Counted from the stretch's first letter, positions 27,980 to 39,076 are shown. The stretch is DNA of 64,000 bases from Campylobacterota bacterium (GCA_040752835.1 JBFMGG010000007.1:558001-622000); one strand, 5' to 3'. The notes: a model not told the origin generated them from the sequence alone. Translations and numbers: made by a program.

Positions 27980-28945
27980 TCATTTTGTAGCATTTACTAT
28001 GTTTTGCCTATGTGTAGAAAAGTAACTACTGTAAACATGCTCCCCATCTTTGCCTCTGACGAAATAGAGGTAGTCGGTCCGGGCCGGGTGGAGTGCCGCA
28101 TCGATCGCTTCACGTGACACGTTACATACCGGATACTGGGGAAGACCTTTGTTTTTGTACGTATTATAGGGCGTTCTATCGGTTCTGATTCTGCGGGCAG
28201 TTACTTTTTGATGTGAAAATTCTCCGTAATTAAGTGTGCCGTCCATCTGCAGGCGCATCCCTTTTTTGATCCGGTTGTCGATGACCGAGCTCACATAAGG
28301 CATATCGCTCAAAGAAGAAGCTTCTTTTTGAATCACCGAAGCTTTTGTTACTATAGGTAACCATTTTTCCCGTGTATAGGCTATATTGTAATCCTCTGCC
28401 CACCCTTTTATGGTCTTTTCGGATTCGTTAAGGAGGTGGAGAATCAGCCGTTCTTCATCGATTTCGTTGGGGATGCTGTAGGTCTCGGGGACGAAATTGC
28501 CCTCTTTGTAGGGAGCATGGCGTTCATACGCTTCAACGAGGGCTTTTTTGTCCAGAGAAAGCTCCTCCGAGAGCTGGGAAAGGAAAATTTCGGTTGTCTC
28601 CCCCGGGATCAGGGTGATCTGACGCGTGGCGGCTTTGGCGGTGGTCAGGCGGTGCAGATAGGTGATGCGGCTCATTTTTTCCTCTTTGAGGTCGATCCAC
28701 CCCTGCTGGGGATGTCCGAGCAGCCGGAGGATAAACGCATCGAACTTATGGACGTTGACCCCCTCGTTCTGGAGGTGTGATATACTTTTAAATACGGAAC
28801 CTTTCGGAATATAGACGATTTTGGGGGATGTGACAGTAGAGAACAGGTAGCTCATGAAAGACGCGATTATCACAAAAGTGATCCCCACTATCCACAAAAG
28901 AATTGTTCTTTTCTTTTTTACACTCTTTTTTCTCGGCTTTTTCAC
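27980..28945 (-). CDS. mltG: Endolytic murein transglycosylase MltG-like
   Basis: The YceG/MltG-family protein has a short Lys-rich cytoplasmic start, one transmembrane helix (TILLWIVGITFVIIASF) and a periplasmic LysM-like plus catalytic region with QKEASSLSDMPYVSSVIDNR and LQMDGTLNYG. It cleaves nascent glycan strands at the inner membrane. ATG at 28855 would remove the membrane helix, so I propose GTG at 28945 (321 residues), although its ribosome-binding site is weak. Either way the start abuts or overlaps the divergent AsmA-like gene; with GTG the overlap is 92 bases. Confidence 0.85.
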   Translation of the reverse strand: MKKPRKKSVKKKRTILLWIVGITFVIIASFMSYLFSTVTSPKIVYIPKGSVFKSISHLQNEGVNVHKFDAFILRLLGHPQQGWIDLKEEKMSRITYLHRLTTAKAATRQITLIPGETTEIFLSQLSEELSLDKKALVEAYERHAPYKEGNFVPETYSIPNEIDEERLILHLLNESEKTIKGWAEDYNIAYTREKWLPIVTKASVIQKEASSLSDMPYVSSVIDNRIKKGMRLQMDGTLNYGEFSHQKVTARRIRTDRTPYNTYKNKGLPQYPVCNVSREAIDAALHPARTDYLYFVRGKDGEHVYSSYFSTHRQNIVNATK

Positions 28946-31900
28946 GTTTATCGCTTTACTGGAGGGATTTGGGATCGACCGCCTCACTCTGGGAGGGGTA
29001 AAAATCGAGAAATTATATCTCAAATGGAACAATGCCCTCCTTATCAAAGCGTCCCGAGTCGACCTGAGCGGATACCGCGGCGACGGAGAGCCTGTTACCC
29101 TCAAACCGCTCGAGCGTCTTCCGCGCATCGTCCGCTGGGGTAACGACTGGGTCGAATCGATCCGGATCGATCAGATCCGTTACAAGCATTTAAGCGCGTC
29201 TCTCCGTTACGACCGCGATCAGGCCGGCACCGTCATTTTCAAAAACGGAAGGTCGTCGTGTCGGGGAGAGTTCCGCCTTGACGAACGCCATTTCCGTCTC
29301 GCATTCCCCCAATGTTCCGTGGGCGAGGCGAACGTCTCGTTTTCTCTGGCCATCGATCTGCCCCGACAGCTTCTGGATGCGCAGATGCGCCTCGCCCTCC
29401 CCCAAACACCCGAAATTCGCCTGAGTGCACAAGGTGATGCGCAAATGCTCCGCTTCCGCGCCGCCGCAGACACCCCGTTGCATACCCTTCGTCCCCTCGT
29501 CACCTTTTTGGACATCGATCCCGAAGTAGCCCCGTGGATCGCCGATTATGCAAAAGCCTCTTCGATCCGCCTGGATTCGATGGAGGGGCATTTCCGCTAC
29601 GATGAACCGGGTGATCTGGTCAGGTCTTTGCATGCCCATGCGACCCTTTACGACGCCGAATATACGTTCGCTCAGGGTTTTGAGCCCATCAAAGCCCCGA
29701 TCATCCGTCTCTCATACGAACGGGGCAAACTGCATATCGTCCCGCAGCAAGGAAGCTTCTATGCGATGCCGACCGAAAAAAGCCGCTTGTGGATCGACTT
29801 TACGACGCCGAATACGACCCTCAGCGCGTTGATCAAAACCGACCGCGCCAGACTGGGCGATCCGATCCTGAACCTGCTCCGTTATTACGAAATCGATCTT
29901 CCGATCAAGCAGCTCGCGGGAGAGTGTGCCGTCGATCTGGCCCTGAAAATCGATCTTCATACCTTCGACACTCTCGCCCGGGGGACCTTCGTCCCCACCG
30001 CTTCGGAGCTATTGTTGGGGGACACCCGTCTGCGCACGACCGGCGGGATCGTGCACCTCGACACGACCCGGGTCCGTTTCGAACGCTTTAATGCCCTCTA
30101 CGGCGACAATACCGCCCATGCCCGCGTCAGCGGGGTCTATGACGCCACCCGCGAGGAGGGGAACGTTTCGATCGAAGCCTACCGGGTATCGCCGCTGGGG
30201 AACGACGGCTATCTTCGGCTTTCCGAACCTTCCAAGCCGTTGCGCGTGGATTATCGTATCGCCCCCTCCGGCGACTCGATCAACGTGCATCCTTCCACAT
30301 GGAATCTCTTCGGCGAAACGCTCCTGGTTTCGGGTTTCAAAGCGCCGTTCGATTATGCCAATATGCGTCTCTCTCTCGCACCGTTGCCGTTTCAGGTACC
30401 CGGTAAACTCAAGGGAAGCGTTACGGCCCGATTCGACGGCGCCAAAGAGCGCACGGGGATAAGATTACAAATCGACGATTTGAACCTTCACGGTGCGCTG
30501 CTGGTGCACAAGCCCTTCGTCATCTCGGCCGATTACGACGGCAGTACGCTGAAACTCTCCTCTGCTGCCCCTTCGTCCTGGTCAATCAACCGTCTGCCGA
30601 TACTTGTTTCGGCTTTTAACGCGGTATGGAAACACGACCAGTTAACCTTCAACGAGATCGAAACGGTCGCGGGAGACTGGTTTAAGGCGACCCTTTCAGG
30701 ATCGTATCACACCCTGAACAAAAAAGGATCGCTTAAACTCCATCGAGCCCTCCCGCTCAACCCGAAACTAACCCCCTTCATCAGTCCTGAGGAATCGGTG
30801 GAGCTGTTCGTCAATGCCGGTGGCGATGAGCTGCTCATGGAAGTTCCGGCTCTCAAAGCGCGTTTCACCACTATTCCGGAGGGATGGCAGGTCTCGCTGG
30901 ACGACATATCGCGCCTCTCGCGCCGCTCCCCGCTCTTGCGCCGCTATCATATTCATAACGGCAACCTTCAGCTTTATTACACCGGAGAGCGTTCCCAGTA
31001 CCGCTTTAGCGGTTCGATCCGATACCCCTACCCGCTCGTACTCGTAAACGACGTTCCGCTCTCGCACTACCGCTTCAGCGGCTCGTACAAAGACGGCGAT
31101 TCTTCCATCCGCGTCAGCGACCGTCTCGTGATCAACCATACCCAAGAGCGTACGTACGTCCGAGCCAACAACGCGGGGATCAACGTCCCCGCACTGTTCA
31201 AATTCCTCTCGGCGTTCACCGATAGCGAGGGGACCGGCGACGCAAAGAGCCAAACCGCTCCGGTACGTATCCATGCGACCCACACCTACCTGCATCTGAT
31301 GAAAGGGCGCAAGATCGTCGCCGACACGCTGGATGCGACGATGGATGAAAACGGATTCGAAGCATCGCTCGGCCACGAATCGGGTCTGGCATCGCTTCAG
31401 ATCCGGGAAGGAGCTTTTCTGATCGAAGGAAAAGGGTTCAACGACACTTTTATGAAACACCTTTTCGCCCTCAGCGATTTCGACGGCGGCTCTTTTTCGT
31501 TTGAAGCCAAGGGGACGGCCGAAGCATTTGACGGCCTGATGCGGGTTGAGAATACCGTGCTCAAAGACTACAAAGTCCTCAACAACGTTCTGGCGTTTGT
31601 CAACACGGTCCCTTCATTGGCGACGTTTTCGTTGCCGAATTACCACAGTAAAGGACTCCCCGTCAAAGAGGGCTACGCCCATTTCAATTACCGCAAGGGG
31701 GTACTGAAAGTCGATAACTTTACCCTCAACTCACCCGAAATGAAAATTCTCGGCGAAGGAAAAGCCGATCTGAACACGAACACGATTGAGGGGGCGTTGA
31801 CGCTGAAAACGGATCTGGGATCAAAACTGGGGAAAGTGCCGATGGTCGGGTACATTCTACTCGGAGACGACGGCTCGGTGTCGACCACTCTGATGCTCAG

Positions 31901-32030
31901 CGGAAGTCTCGAAGACCCCAAGATCGAAACGGCGATTGCCAAGGAGATCGTGACCGCGCCGTTCAACATCCTCAAACGGACGCTGGTCTACCCGTTTTTG
32001 TGGATGCTCGACGACGACAAGAAAAAGTAG
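28854..32030 (+). CDS. AsmA/YhdP-like large envelope protein
   Basis: The 1058-residue protein has one N-terminal transmembrane helix (about 18-38) and a long beta-rich periplasmic part. The C-terminal about 200 residues resemble the AsmA-like conserved region (FTLNSPEMKILGEGKADLNT, then SGSLEDPKIETAIAKE). Family members such as YhdP and TamB are thought to form grooves that carry phospholipids to the outer membrane; that role is inferred here. ATG at 28854 is used, GTG at 28878 is an alternative. The 5' end lies antisense to the mltG start. LolC/E, secA and lolA are nearby. Confidence 0.82.
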   Translation: MKDAIITKVIPTIHKRIVLFFFTLFFLGFFTFIALLEGFGIDRLTLGGVKIEKLYLKWNNALLIKASRVDLSGYRGDGEPVTLKPLERLPRIVRWGNDWVESIRIDQIRYKHLSASLRYDRDQAGTVIFKNGRSSCRGEFRLDERHFRLAFPQCSVGEANVSFSLAIDLPRQLLDAQMRLALPQTPEIRLSAQGDAQMLRFRAAADTPLHTLRPLVTFLDIDPEVAPWIADYAKASSIRLDSMEGHFRYDEPGDLVRSLHAHATLYDAEYTFAQGFEPIKAPIIRLSYERGKLHIVPQQGSFYAMPTEKSRLWIDFTTPNTTLSALIKTDRARLGDPILNLLRYYEIDLPIKQLAGECAVDLALKIDLHTFDTLARGTFVPTASELLLGDTRLRTTGGIVHLDTTRVRFERFNALYGDNTAHARVSGVYDATREEGNVSIEAYRVSPLGNDGYLRLSEPSKPLRVDYRIAPSGDSINVHPSTWNLFGETLLVSGFKAPFDYANMRLSLAPLPFQVPGKLKGSVTARFDGAKERTGIRLQIDDLNLHGALLVHKPFVISADYDGSTLKLSSAAPSSWSINRLPILVSAFNAVWKHDQLTFNEIETVAGDWFKATLSGSYHTLNKKGSLKLHRALPLNPKLTPFISPEESVELFVNAGGDELLMEVPALKARFTTIPEGWQVSLDDISRLSRRSPLLRRYHIHNGNLQLYYTGERSQYRFSGSIRYPYPLVLVNDVPLSHYRFSGSYKDGDSSIRVSDRLVINHTQERTYVRANNAGINVPALFKFLSAFTDSEGTGDAKSQTAPVRIHATHTYLHLMKGRKIVADTLDATMDENGFEASLGHESGLASLQIREGAFLIEGKGFNDTFMKHLFALSDFDGGSFSFEAKGTAEAFDGLMRVENTVLKDYKVLNNVLAFVNTVPSLATFSLPNYHSKGLPVKEGYAHFNYRKGVLKVDNFTLNSPEMKILGEGKADLNTNTIEGALTLKTDLGSKLGKVPMVGYILLGDDGSVSTTLMLSGSLEDPKIETAIAKEIVTAPFNILKRTLVYPFLWMLDDDKKK

Positions 32031-32033
32031 GTT

Positions 32034-33230
32034 TTATTCGTTTCGAAGGACCGTGAGAACGTCGACCTCGCTCGCTTTTTTCGCCGGATACCACGACGAA
32101 AGCAGAACGATCACGAACGCGCCGACGATGATCGAGAAGAAATCGATCACGCTCAAATCAAGCGGAAGCGTCGAGGTGGGATAGACGTCTGCCGGCAGCG
32201 AGATGATCTCGAACGTTCCGAGTATCCACATCCCCAAAAAGCCCAGAATCGTCCCCGTCAGAATACCCAGCGCGCCGATCACGATCCCGAGGATCAAGAA
32301 TACCTTCTTGACCTCTTGTTTGGATGCCCCGAGTGAGATCAAGAGCGCGATCTCGCTGCGCCGGTTCATCACCGTCATCAGAAGCGACGAGATGATGTTG
32401 ATCGCCGCGATGAGGATGATAAGCATCAGCACGATAAACAGGGCCGTTTTTTCCATTTCCAGGGCGGCAAAAAAGTTGCCGTTGTCTTCCCACCAACCGC
32501 GAACCGCGACCGTTTCGGGAAGAGCTGCGGCGATGCGGATGATATCCGCTTCGGGATTCTCGGAATGGACGTGGATCCCGTCGTAGAGATTTTCGGGAAC
32601 TCCGAGCACCTTTTGAAGCGACGAAAGCGTCGTATACGAAAATCCCTTATCGTACGCGCTGAGCCCCGAATCGAACGTCGTGACGTTTTCGAACCGTTTG
32701 ATTTTCGGCGTCAACGCCAGTCCGCCGGGTTCCATCTGTGTAAAGATATAGGTGAGTTTATCCCCTTCGGCGAGCATGAACTGCTCTTTGAGGGTCTTGC
32801 CGATCATCACTTCGAATTCGCCGGGAACGCGATGTTTGAGCCCCTCGGCAAGAATACGGTTGACTTTCGCCTCCTGTGCGAAATCGACGCCGAAGAGGTA
32901 TCCCCCCTCCATCTGGTCACCGCTGCGCGATAACACGGCGGAAGTGACATAAGGGCTGAAAGCAAGGTCGGGGAACTGCGTACGCAGGTTATCGACGAGC
33001 TGGGCATCGACGCTGCCGAAGAATTTGGACTGGATGGTGAGGGGATAGTTCATGACGGTGAGTTTTTTCTTGAACTCGTTGTCGAACCCGTTCATGAGGG
33101 CCATCGCGATAATGAGGACCATCACCCCCAGCGCGATTCCCGAAAAGGCCAGCAGGGCCGAGAGGAAGATGAAAGGCTGCTCTTTATCGAAGCGCAAAAA
33201 CCGCTTGACGAGATAGGAGACGATACTCAA
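32034..33230 (-). CDS. LolC/LolE-type lipoprotein-releasing ABC permease
   Basis: The 398-residue protein has one N-terminal membrane helix (about 22-45), a large periplasmic domain and three C-terminal helices in the FtsX fold (about 265-395). It would extract lipoproteins from the inner membrane with a LolD ATPase, which is not in this window. Its ATG overlaps the secA stop by 4 bases. LolA is encoded just beyond secA, supporting the assignment. Confidence 0.88.
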   Translation of the reverse strand: MSIVSYLVKRFLRFDKEQPFIFLSALLAFSGIALGVMVLIIAMALMNGFDNEFKKKLTVMNYPLTIQSKFFGSVDAQLVDNLRTQFPDLAFSPYVTSAVLSRSGDQMEGGYLFGVDFAQEAKVNRILAEGLKHRVPGEFEVMIGKTLKEQFMLAEGDKLTYIFTQMEPGGLALTPKIKRFENVTTFDSGLSAYDKGFSYTTLSSLQKVLGVPENLYDGIHVHSENPEADIIRIAAALPETVAVRGWWEDNGNFFAALEMEKTALFIVLMLIILIAAINIISSLLMTVMNRRSEIALLISLGASKQEVKKVFLILGIVIGALGILTGTILGFLGMWILGTFEIISLPADVYPTSTLPLDLSVIDFFSIIVGAFVIVLLSSWYPAKKASEVDVLTVLRNE

Positions 33231-35794
33231 GAGGCGAATACCCCTTTTTTCGGACCGCTTTTGCCGCAGCAGTTTTTGTATTTAAGGCCGCTGCCGCACG
33301 GACAGTCGTCATTGCGCGCGATCTTTTTCTCTTCCCATTCGTGCTTGGTCTGGTTCAGCGCCATACGCATCTCTTCCTGGCGTTTTTCGAGTTCCATGGC
33401 ACGGGCGAGCGCTTCGGCTTCTTCTTCGGCCGTTTCGACTTTGAAGCGGACCACGTGAAGCGTTTTGACCGTATCGTATTTGATTGTCTCGACCAGTTCG
33501 CTGAACAGGTTGAAACTCTCTTTTTTATACTCCACCAGCGGGTCTTTTTGGTTGTAAGCCCGCAGACGGATACCCGTTTTCATGCTATCCATCTGATAGA
33601 GATGTTCACGCCACGCGGTATCGAGGGTTTTGAGATAGATTTCACGTTCGATCTCACTGCGCACTTTGGCATCAACAACCGACATTTTTTCGTTGTACTC
33701 GTCGCCGAGGAGTTTCAGCGCCGTCTCGCGGATCGATTCGGGGTTCTTGTCCGTGAATCGGGACGCATCCAGCTCGGTATTGAGTTCTTCTTTGAGGGTC
33801 ATCAAGAAACGTTCAAGATCGATCTCTTCTTCAGGGATCCCCATGAAAATTCCGCAATTGCCCAGGGTGCGGTCGATATATTCGGCACGGTTGGCCTCGA
33901 TTTTTTCGCCGATATTGTATTCGGGATCGAGAAGTTCGCCGCGGAAGCGGTAGACGATCTTGCGCTGTTCGTTGGCGACATCGTCGTATTCGACGATGTG
34001 TTTACGCCCTTCGAAGTGCATGTTTTCGACTTTTTTCTGCGCTTTTTCAACCGCGCGGGTCACCATTGTCGATTCGATGTATTCGCCGTCTTCGACCCCC
34101 AGACGTTCCATGATCGCTTTGATCTTGTCGGAACCGAAAATCCGCAGCAGGTTGTCTTCGAGGCTCAGGTAAAACTGGCTGGTTCCCGGATCTCCCTGAC
34201 GTCCCGCACGCCCGCGCAGCTGGTTGTCGATACGGCGGTTCTCGTGCCGTTCGGTACCGATGATGTAGAGACCGCCGAGGGCTTTGATCTCATCGTCGAT
34301 TTTGATGTCGACCCCGCGTCCGGCCATGTTGGTCGCAATCGTAACCGCCCCTTTTTCCCCCGCGTTCTTGATGATTTCCCCTTCCTGGGCGTGGTTTTTC
34401 GCATTCAGTACGGTGTGGGGGATTTTCTCGGCTTTGATAAGCTGATGGAGTTTTTCGGATTTTTCGATCGATGCCGTCCCGATCAGGATCGGCTGCCCTT
34501 TGGCATGCAGTTCCTTGACTTTGGCGATAACGGCGGCAAATTTTTCGCTTTCGGTTTTGTAGATCAGGTCATTGAGGTCTTTACGCATTACCGGTACGTT
34601 GGTCGGAATCGAGATAACGTCAAGGCTGTAGATCTGGGCGAATTCGGTCGCTTCGGTCTGTGCCGTACCGGTCATCCCCCCGATTTTTTTGTACATACGG
34701 AAATAGTTCTGGTAGGTGATGTCGGCAAGCGTTTGGGTCTCTTCTTTGATGACAACCCCTTCTTTGGCTTCAAGCGCCTGATGCAGCCCCTCGGAATAAC
34801 GGCGCCCCTCGCTGAGGCGCCCGGTGAACTCGTCGACGATCACGACCTGGTTGTCGCGTACGACGTAATCGACGTCGCGTTCGAAGATATAGTTGGCTTT
34901 CAGCGACTGATCGAGATAATGCGAGAGTCCGGAGTTTTCGATACTGTAGAGGTTGTCGACGCCGAAAAGCTCTTCGGCCCGCGCGATCCCCTCTTCGGTG
35001 ATGAGGACGAGCCGGTCTTTTTCATCCACCGTGAAATGCTCGTCACGAACGAGCGCTTTGGCCACCGCGTCGGCGCGGGTATAGTTTTCCAACGCGCGGT
35101 TGGTGGGGCCGGAGATGATAAGCGGCGTCCGGGCTTCGTCGATCAAAATCGAATCCACTTCGTCGACGATGACGAATTCATGCCCCCGCTGTACCATGTG
35201 TTCGCGCGAATAGGTCATGTTGTCACGCAGGTAATCGAACCCGAACTCATTGTTCGTTCCGTAGGTGATGTCACACCCGTACTGGAACCGCTTGTCCGCG
35301 GGGTTGTATCCCCCTTCCAAAATAATCCCCGTGGTGTACCCCAGGAAAGCGTAAAGAGCCGACATCTGCGTACCGTCGCGCTCCGCGAGGTAATCGTTGA
35401 CCGTTACGACGTGGACTCCTTTGCCGTTCATCGCGTTGAGGACGACCGGCAGGGTCGCGACCAGCGTTTTCCCCTCCCCCGTTTTCATTTCGGCGATGCG
35501 CCCCTCGTGCAGAACCATTCCCCCGATCAGCTGTACGTCGAAATGACGCATTCCCAGAACCCGTTTTCCGGCTTCGCGGGTAATGGCGAACGAATCGACC
35601 AAAACGTCGTCGAGCGTTTTTTCGCCGTTGCGGACGGCCGTTTTAAGAGCATTGAACGCTTCTTGAAGCGCTTCATCGCTCATGGCGGCATAATGGCTTT
35701 CGAGGGCGTTGATCCGGGCTACTTTCCTGAGATATTTTTTGATTTCACGATCGTTTTTGGTACCGAAAATTTTTCCGAGAAACGTTTGAAGCAT
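33227..35794 (-). CDS. secA: Protein translocase subunit SecA
   Basis: The 855-residue ATPase drives preproteins through SecYEG. It has Walker A in MKTGEGKTL near residue 100, the [17 protein letters not shown]-like motif, the [13 protein letters not shown]-type motif VI region and a C-terminal zinc site [13 protein letters not shown]. The frame reaches 35815, but ATG at 35794 has AAGG upstream and fits known SecA N-termini ([10 protein letters not shown]). Confidence 0.97.
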   Translation of the reverse strand: MLQTFLGKIFGTKNDREIKKYLRKVARINALESHYAAMSDEALQEAFNALKTAVRNGEKTLDDVLVDSFAITREAGKRVLGMRHFDVQLIGGMVLHEGRIAEMKTGEGKTLVATLPVVLNAMNGKGVHVVTVNDYLAERDGTQMSALYAFLGYTTGIILEGGYNPADKRFQYGCDITYGTNNEFGFDYLRDNMTYSREHMVQRGHEFVIVDEVDSILIDEARTPLIISGPTNRALENYTRADAVAKALVRDEHFTVDEKDRLVLITEEGIARAEELFGVDNLYSIENSGLSHYLDQSLKANYIFERDVDYVVRDNQVVIVDEFTGRLSEGRRYSEGLHQALEAKEGVVIKEETQTLADITYQNYFRMYKKIGGMTGTAQTEATEFAQIYSLDVISIPTNVPVMRKDLNDLIYKTESEKFAAVIAKVKELHAKGQPILIGTASIEKSEKLHQLIKAEKIPHTVLNAKNHAQEGEIIKNAGEKGAVTIATNMAGRGVDIKIDDEIKALGGLYIIGTERHENRRIDNQLRGRAGRQGDPGTSQFYLSLEDNLLRIFGSDKIKAIMERLGVEDGEYIESTMVTRAVEKAQKKVENMHFEGRKHIVEYDDVANEQRKIVYRFRGELLDPEYNIGEKIEANRAEYIDRTLGNCGIFMGIPEEEIDLERFLMTLKEELNTELDASRFTDKNPESIRETALKLLGDEYNEKMSVVDAKVRSEIEREIYLKTLDTAWREHLYQMDSMKTGIRLRAYNQKDPLVEYKKESFNLFSELVETIKYDTVKTLHVVRFKVETAEEEAEALARAMELEKRQEEMRMALNQTKHEWEEKKIARNDDCPCGSGLKYKNCCGKSGPKKGVFAS

Positions 35795-35913
35795 AACTGG
35801 CCTTATTGTGCGCAATATTTAAAAAGTCGCTGATTCTACCACAGGAAATCTATTTGTTTGGTTAATGGGCATTCGCTACAATACGCATATTTCAATTCAC
35901 CAAGGATTTCGTC

Positions 35914-36429
35914 GTGCGCCGTTTTCTCATAGCCCTGAGCGCTTCGCTCTCCCTTTTTGCCGCCCCCAAAGACCTCTCTTCGTTCAACGCCAAATTCGTC
36001 CAGACGATCACCGACGACAACGGCAAAACGATCCGTTACAGCGGCGAGCTGTGGGCCGCAAAGCCTCAAAACGCCCTCTGGGTCTACCATAAACCGATTC
36101 GTAAAAGCGTTTACGTCAACGCCCAGAAAGTCACCGTCATCGAACCCGCCATCGAGCAGGTGACGCTGCGGACGCTTGACAACGAAATCGATTTTCTCGC
36201 CATCGTCCAAAAAGCCCAACCGCTCGGTGAGGGTCGCTATGCCGCAACACTCAAAGGGCAAAAGTATACCGTTACGTTCAAAAACGACGTTCTCGCTTCA
36301 ATCAGCTATATCGACGGTTTCGACAACAACGTCGTGATTTTGTTCAACGATCAAAAGCAGAACAAACCGATCGAACCATCCCGCTTCAAACCGCTCGTTC
36401 CCGCCGATTACGATATACTCAAGGGTTAA
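35914..36429 (+). CDS. lolA: Outer-membrane lipoprotein carrier LolA-like
   Basis: The 171-residue protein has a signal peptide (MRRFLIALSASLSLFAAP) and the LolA fold (FNAKFVQTITDDNGK, then GELWAAKPQNALW). It ferries lipoproteins across the periplasm. The start is a GTG at 35914 with AAGGAT upstream. It is divergent from secA and, with LolC/E, forms a split Lol set. Its stop overlaps the end of the converging CDF gene by 4 bases. Confidence 0.9.
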   Translation: MRRFLIALSASLSLFAAPKDLSSFNAKFVQTITDDNGKTIRYSGELWAAKPQNALWVYHKPIRKSVYVNAQKVTVIEPAIEQVTLRTLDNEIDFLAIVQKAQPLGEGRYAATLKGQKYTVTFKNDVLASISYIDGFDNNVVILFNDQKQNKPIEPSRFKPLVPADYDILKG

Positions 36430-37340
36430 TGGTGATGACACGAAGCGCTTACCGCTTCGCGTCCCGTTTTCCCCGTCTCACACTGAAACGTCGTGTGGGC
36501 GATCCCGATCTCTTCGAGCGCATGCCCCAGATCGTGTACAATTTCGGATACTTCGCTCAGCTTCAAATCATCATGAAAATTGAGCCGTGCTTCGAGAAAT
36601 ACGCTCTCGTCGTCAAGCTGCCATAGATGAATATGGTGGATGCTCTCGATCGAGGGGAACCGCTCTACCGTCTCCATTACCGCATCGACCGAGACGTCTG
36701 AGGGGGCAAACTGCATCAGCATTCCCGTCGAAGCGCGGACGATGGAAAAGGAAGAACGGATCAGATACACCGAAATGAGCAGCGAGAGGATCGGATCGAT
36801 CCAGTACCACCCGTAAAGATAGATCAGCGCTCCGCCCGCAAGAACGGCGAACGACGTCATCAAGTCGCCCATCAGGTGCAGGTACGCCGAACGGATATTG
36901 ATATTTCGGTCCGCATCGCGGTGAAGCAGCCATGCCGAGAGGCCGTTGACGACGATACCCAAAGCGGCCAGCACCATCACCCACGTCGATGCGACCGGCT
37001 GCGGCTCGATCAGGCGGTTGAACGCTTCGACGATCAGGTATACCGAAACGGCGATCAGCACCGAAGCGTTGAAAAGCGCCGCCAGAATTTCGGCCCGCTT
37101 GAACCCGAAGGTCTGACGCAGGTTCTGAGGACGGTGCGACAGACGGTGGGCGTAATAACTGATGACGAGGCTCATCACATCGCTGAAATTGTGCAACGCG
37201 TCGCTGAGCAACGCCAGGGATCCCGAAAAAACCCCTCCGATAAACTGCGCAACCGTGATTACCAGGTTCAAAACGACACTAAAGAGGAGTTTGCCTCCGC
37301 TGATTTCTCCGTGATGATGATGGTGGTGGTGGTGTTCCAT
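36426..37340 (-). CDS. Cation diffusion facilitator metal exporter (ZitB/CzcD-like)
   Basis: The 304-residue inner-membrane protein has six predicted helices. The metal-site motifs SDALHNFSDV (helix 2) and LHLMGDLMTS (helix 5) are present, with the cytoplasmic C-terminal domain. It begins with MEH followed by a run of eight His in total, a likely metal-binding tail; other His runs close the protein. It exports Zn or related divalent ions for protons. ATG at 37340 is chosen because the extension to a GTG at 37448 does not resemble family members; the ribosome-binding site is weak. Confidence 0.9.
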   Translation of the reverse strand: MEHHHHHHHHGEISGGKLLFSVVLNLVITVAQFIGGVFSGSLALLSDALHNFSDVMSLVISYYAHRLSHRPQNLRQTFGFKRAEILAALFNASVLIAVSVYLIVEAFNRLIEPQPVASTWVMVLAALGIVVNGLSAWLLHRDADRNINIRSAYLHLMGDLMTSFAVLAGGALIYLYGWYWIDPILSLLISVYLIRSSFSIVRASTGMLMQFAPSDVSVDAVMETVERFPSIESIHHIHLWQLDDESVFLEARLNFHDDLKLSEVSEIVHDLGHALEEIGIAHTTFQCETGKTGREAVSASCHHH

Positions 37341-37488
37341 GAAAAATACCCGAAAATAAAATTGAGAAAGTTTATCATAAATAGCAAGCGGTGTTCCGCC
37401 GATTTGCGTTCTAATATGCCGATAAAATCTCTCTTTTAGCTTCGGCACACGATAATAGTCGCCACAAAACCACCCATAAAGTACAAAA

Positions 37489-38265
37489 ATGAAACAATTC
37501 CCCCTCCTGCTCGCTCTCCTGGCTGCCGCACCTTTTGGTTACGCGTCGGATTATTCCCTCTCGCTCAGCGTCGACACGACCCGTTTCGATTACGCCGAAA
37601 CCTCTCGCTCGGGAAGTCTTCTGGATACCGAAACGAGCGATTTCGGGGAGATCGTGGGGGTCAGCATGCGTTATGAACCGCGCATGAACGGTTTTTACCT
37701 CGGCATGAGCTACGCGGAAGGGGACACCGACTACATCGGCGGAACAACTGCCAATCCGACATACGGATCGCACCGCACTACGACGCACAACCGTCTGTAC
37801 CAATACGACGCCGGTTATCAGATGACCGCGCGCATCGATCGCGACAACACCGTCCCTTTCCGCCTGGGGATAGGATATCGCGGATGGCTCCGGCAGATCG
37901 GAAGCACCGCGACGGTATACGGTTACGACGAACTCTACGAATGGGGGTATTTCAATATCGGAGCAGGATGGCACACGGCTTTATCCCCGACGTTTACGAT
38001 GGGGATCGACGCCGACTACCGCAAAGCGTTCAACGCCGAAATGTACGAAAACTGGCACGGTTATACCTACCGTCTCAAAAACGTCTACGGCTATAAAATC
38101 GGGGTCCCGCTTGAATGGACGGTCGATAACCGCCTTGGGCTCTTTCTGCTCTACAATTACGAATACTGGAATATCGGCGCTTCGGACAACGTCGGAGGGT
38201 ACTACGAACCCGACAGCGAAACAAAGAATCAGACCGTATCAGCAGGGGTCAGGTTCCGGTTTTAA
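37489..38265 (+). CDS. Outer-membrane beta-barrel-like protein
   Basis: The 258-residue protein has a signal peptide (KQFPLLLALLAAAPFGYA) and alternating hydrophobic/aromatic strands to a final Phe (VSAGVRFRF), the hallmark of outer-membrane barrels. No specific family is recognised. It is probably an 8-12 strand barrel of unknown function. It is divergent from the CDF gene and converges on the methyltransferase. Confidence 0.75.
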   Translation: MKQFPLLLALLAAAPFGYASDYSLSLSVDTTRFDYAETSRSGSLLDTETSDFGEIVGVSMRYEPRMNGFYLGMSYAEGDTDYIGGTTANPTYGSHRTTTHNRLYQYDAGYQMTARIDRDNTVPFRLGIGYRGWLRQIGSTATVYGYDELYEWGYFNIGAGWHTALSPTFTMGIDADYRKAFNAEMYENWHGYTYRLKNVYGYKIGVPLEWTVDNRLGLFLLYNYEYWNIGASDNVGGYYEPDSETKNQTVSAGVRFRF

Positions 38266-38270
38266 GCCGA

Positions 38271-38957
38271 TTATTTAAGCGGCTGTAGAACAAAAAAGCA
38301 ATATCGCTGCTCCACCCCGCCGGGGGTGACATGCGTTTGCCCGATAACATCGATGAGTGCGAAGCAGCCCTGAATCACCGCTTTCATCCGCTCTTCATCG
38401 TACTGTCGCACGGGCAATGCGCTGCAACTGTCGGGACCGTCTACCGCGAATGTCCCGATGATGGCATATCCCTCAGGCTTAAGGGCATCGTACATTTTTC
38501 GGACATACGCCTGCTGTTCCTCTTCTTTTTGCAGGAAATGAAATGCCGCGCGGTCATGCCATACGTCGAAGCTTTTTTCCGAAGTAAATGTACACACATC
38601 CCCGACACAATAGTGTGGAATATCCGCAGACGCACCGAGCCGTTGTTTAACTATCTCCAGCGCACTTGATGAGATATCAAGGAGTGTAATATCCCGATAT
38701 CCCGAATCGATCAGACGGTCTGAGAGCGACGAAGCTCCGCATCCGACATCGATGAATACGTCTTTTGGGGTTGAGCCTATTTTTTGCAGCAGCGAGAGAG
38801 AAATCGAGGGCTCTTGTTGATACCACCCTACTTTGCTTATATCCTTCGTCGTATAAACGTTTTCCCAGTGGCGCTGCTTGACGTTTCCGTCCCCTTTGGT
38901 CGCATCGTCAGGCTTTGTCATAATAGTGCCAGATTTTACGCATTGAGATGAAGCCAT
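38271..38957 (-). CDS. Class I SAM-dependent methyltransferase
   Basis: The 228-residue protein has motif I FIDVGCGASSLSDRL and motif II ITLLDISSSALE, so it binds S-adenosylmethionine. The N-terminal W-x-Y and the mid-region WHDRAAFHFL resemble the thiopurine/tellurite-type methyltransferases, but the substrate is unknown. The frame runs up to 39017; ATG at 38957 is preferred because AGGAT lies 6 bases upstream, whereas ATG at 38921 lacks a site. Confidence 0.85.
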   Translation of the reverse strand: MASSQCVKSGTIMTKPDDATKGDGNVKQRHWENVYTTKDISKVGWYQQEPSISLSLLQKIGSTPKDVFIDVGCGASSLSDRLIDSGYRDITLLDISSSALEIVKQRLGASADIPHYCVGDVCTFTSEKSFDVWHDRAAFHFLQKEEEQQAYVRKMYDALKPEGYAIIGTFAVDGPDSCSALPVRQYDEERMKAVIQGCFALIDVIGQTHVTPGGVEQRYCFFVLQPLK

Positions 38958-39076
38958 GGTGATCCTAAGGGTAAAAAAGTTTGCTATTTTACTGCATAAT
39001 GTCTTCTTATACAGCATCAGAAGATAATTTCAAATCTGCTATAATCAACACAATTATTTTATGTTACGGAGCATGA

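Noticed and set aside
33341-35833. 830-codon frame antisense to secA
   Set aside because: It is the mirror of a certain gene; its Phe/Val/Asp-rich composition is typical of antisense frames in this codon usage.
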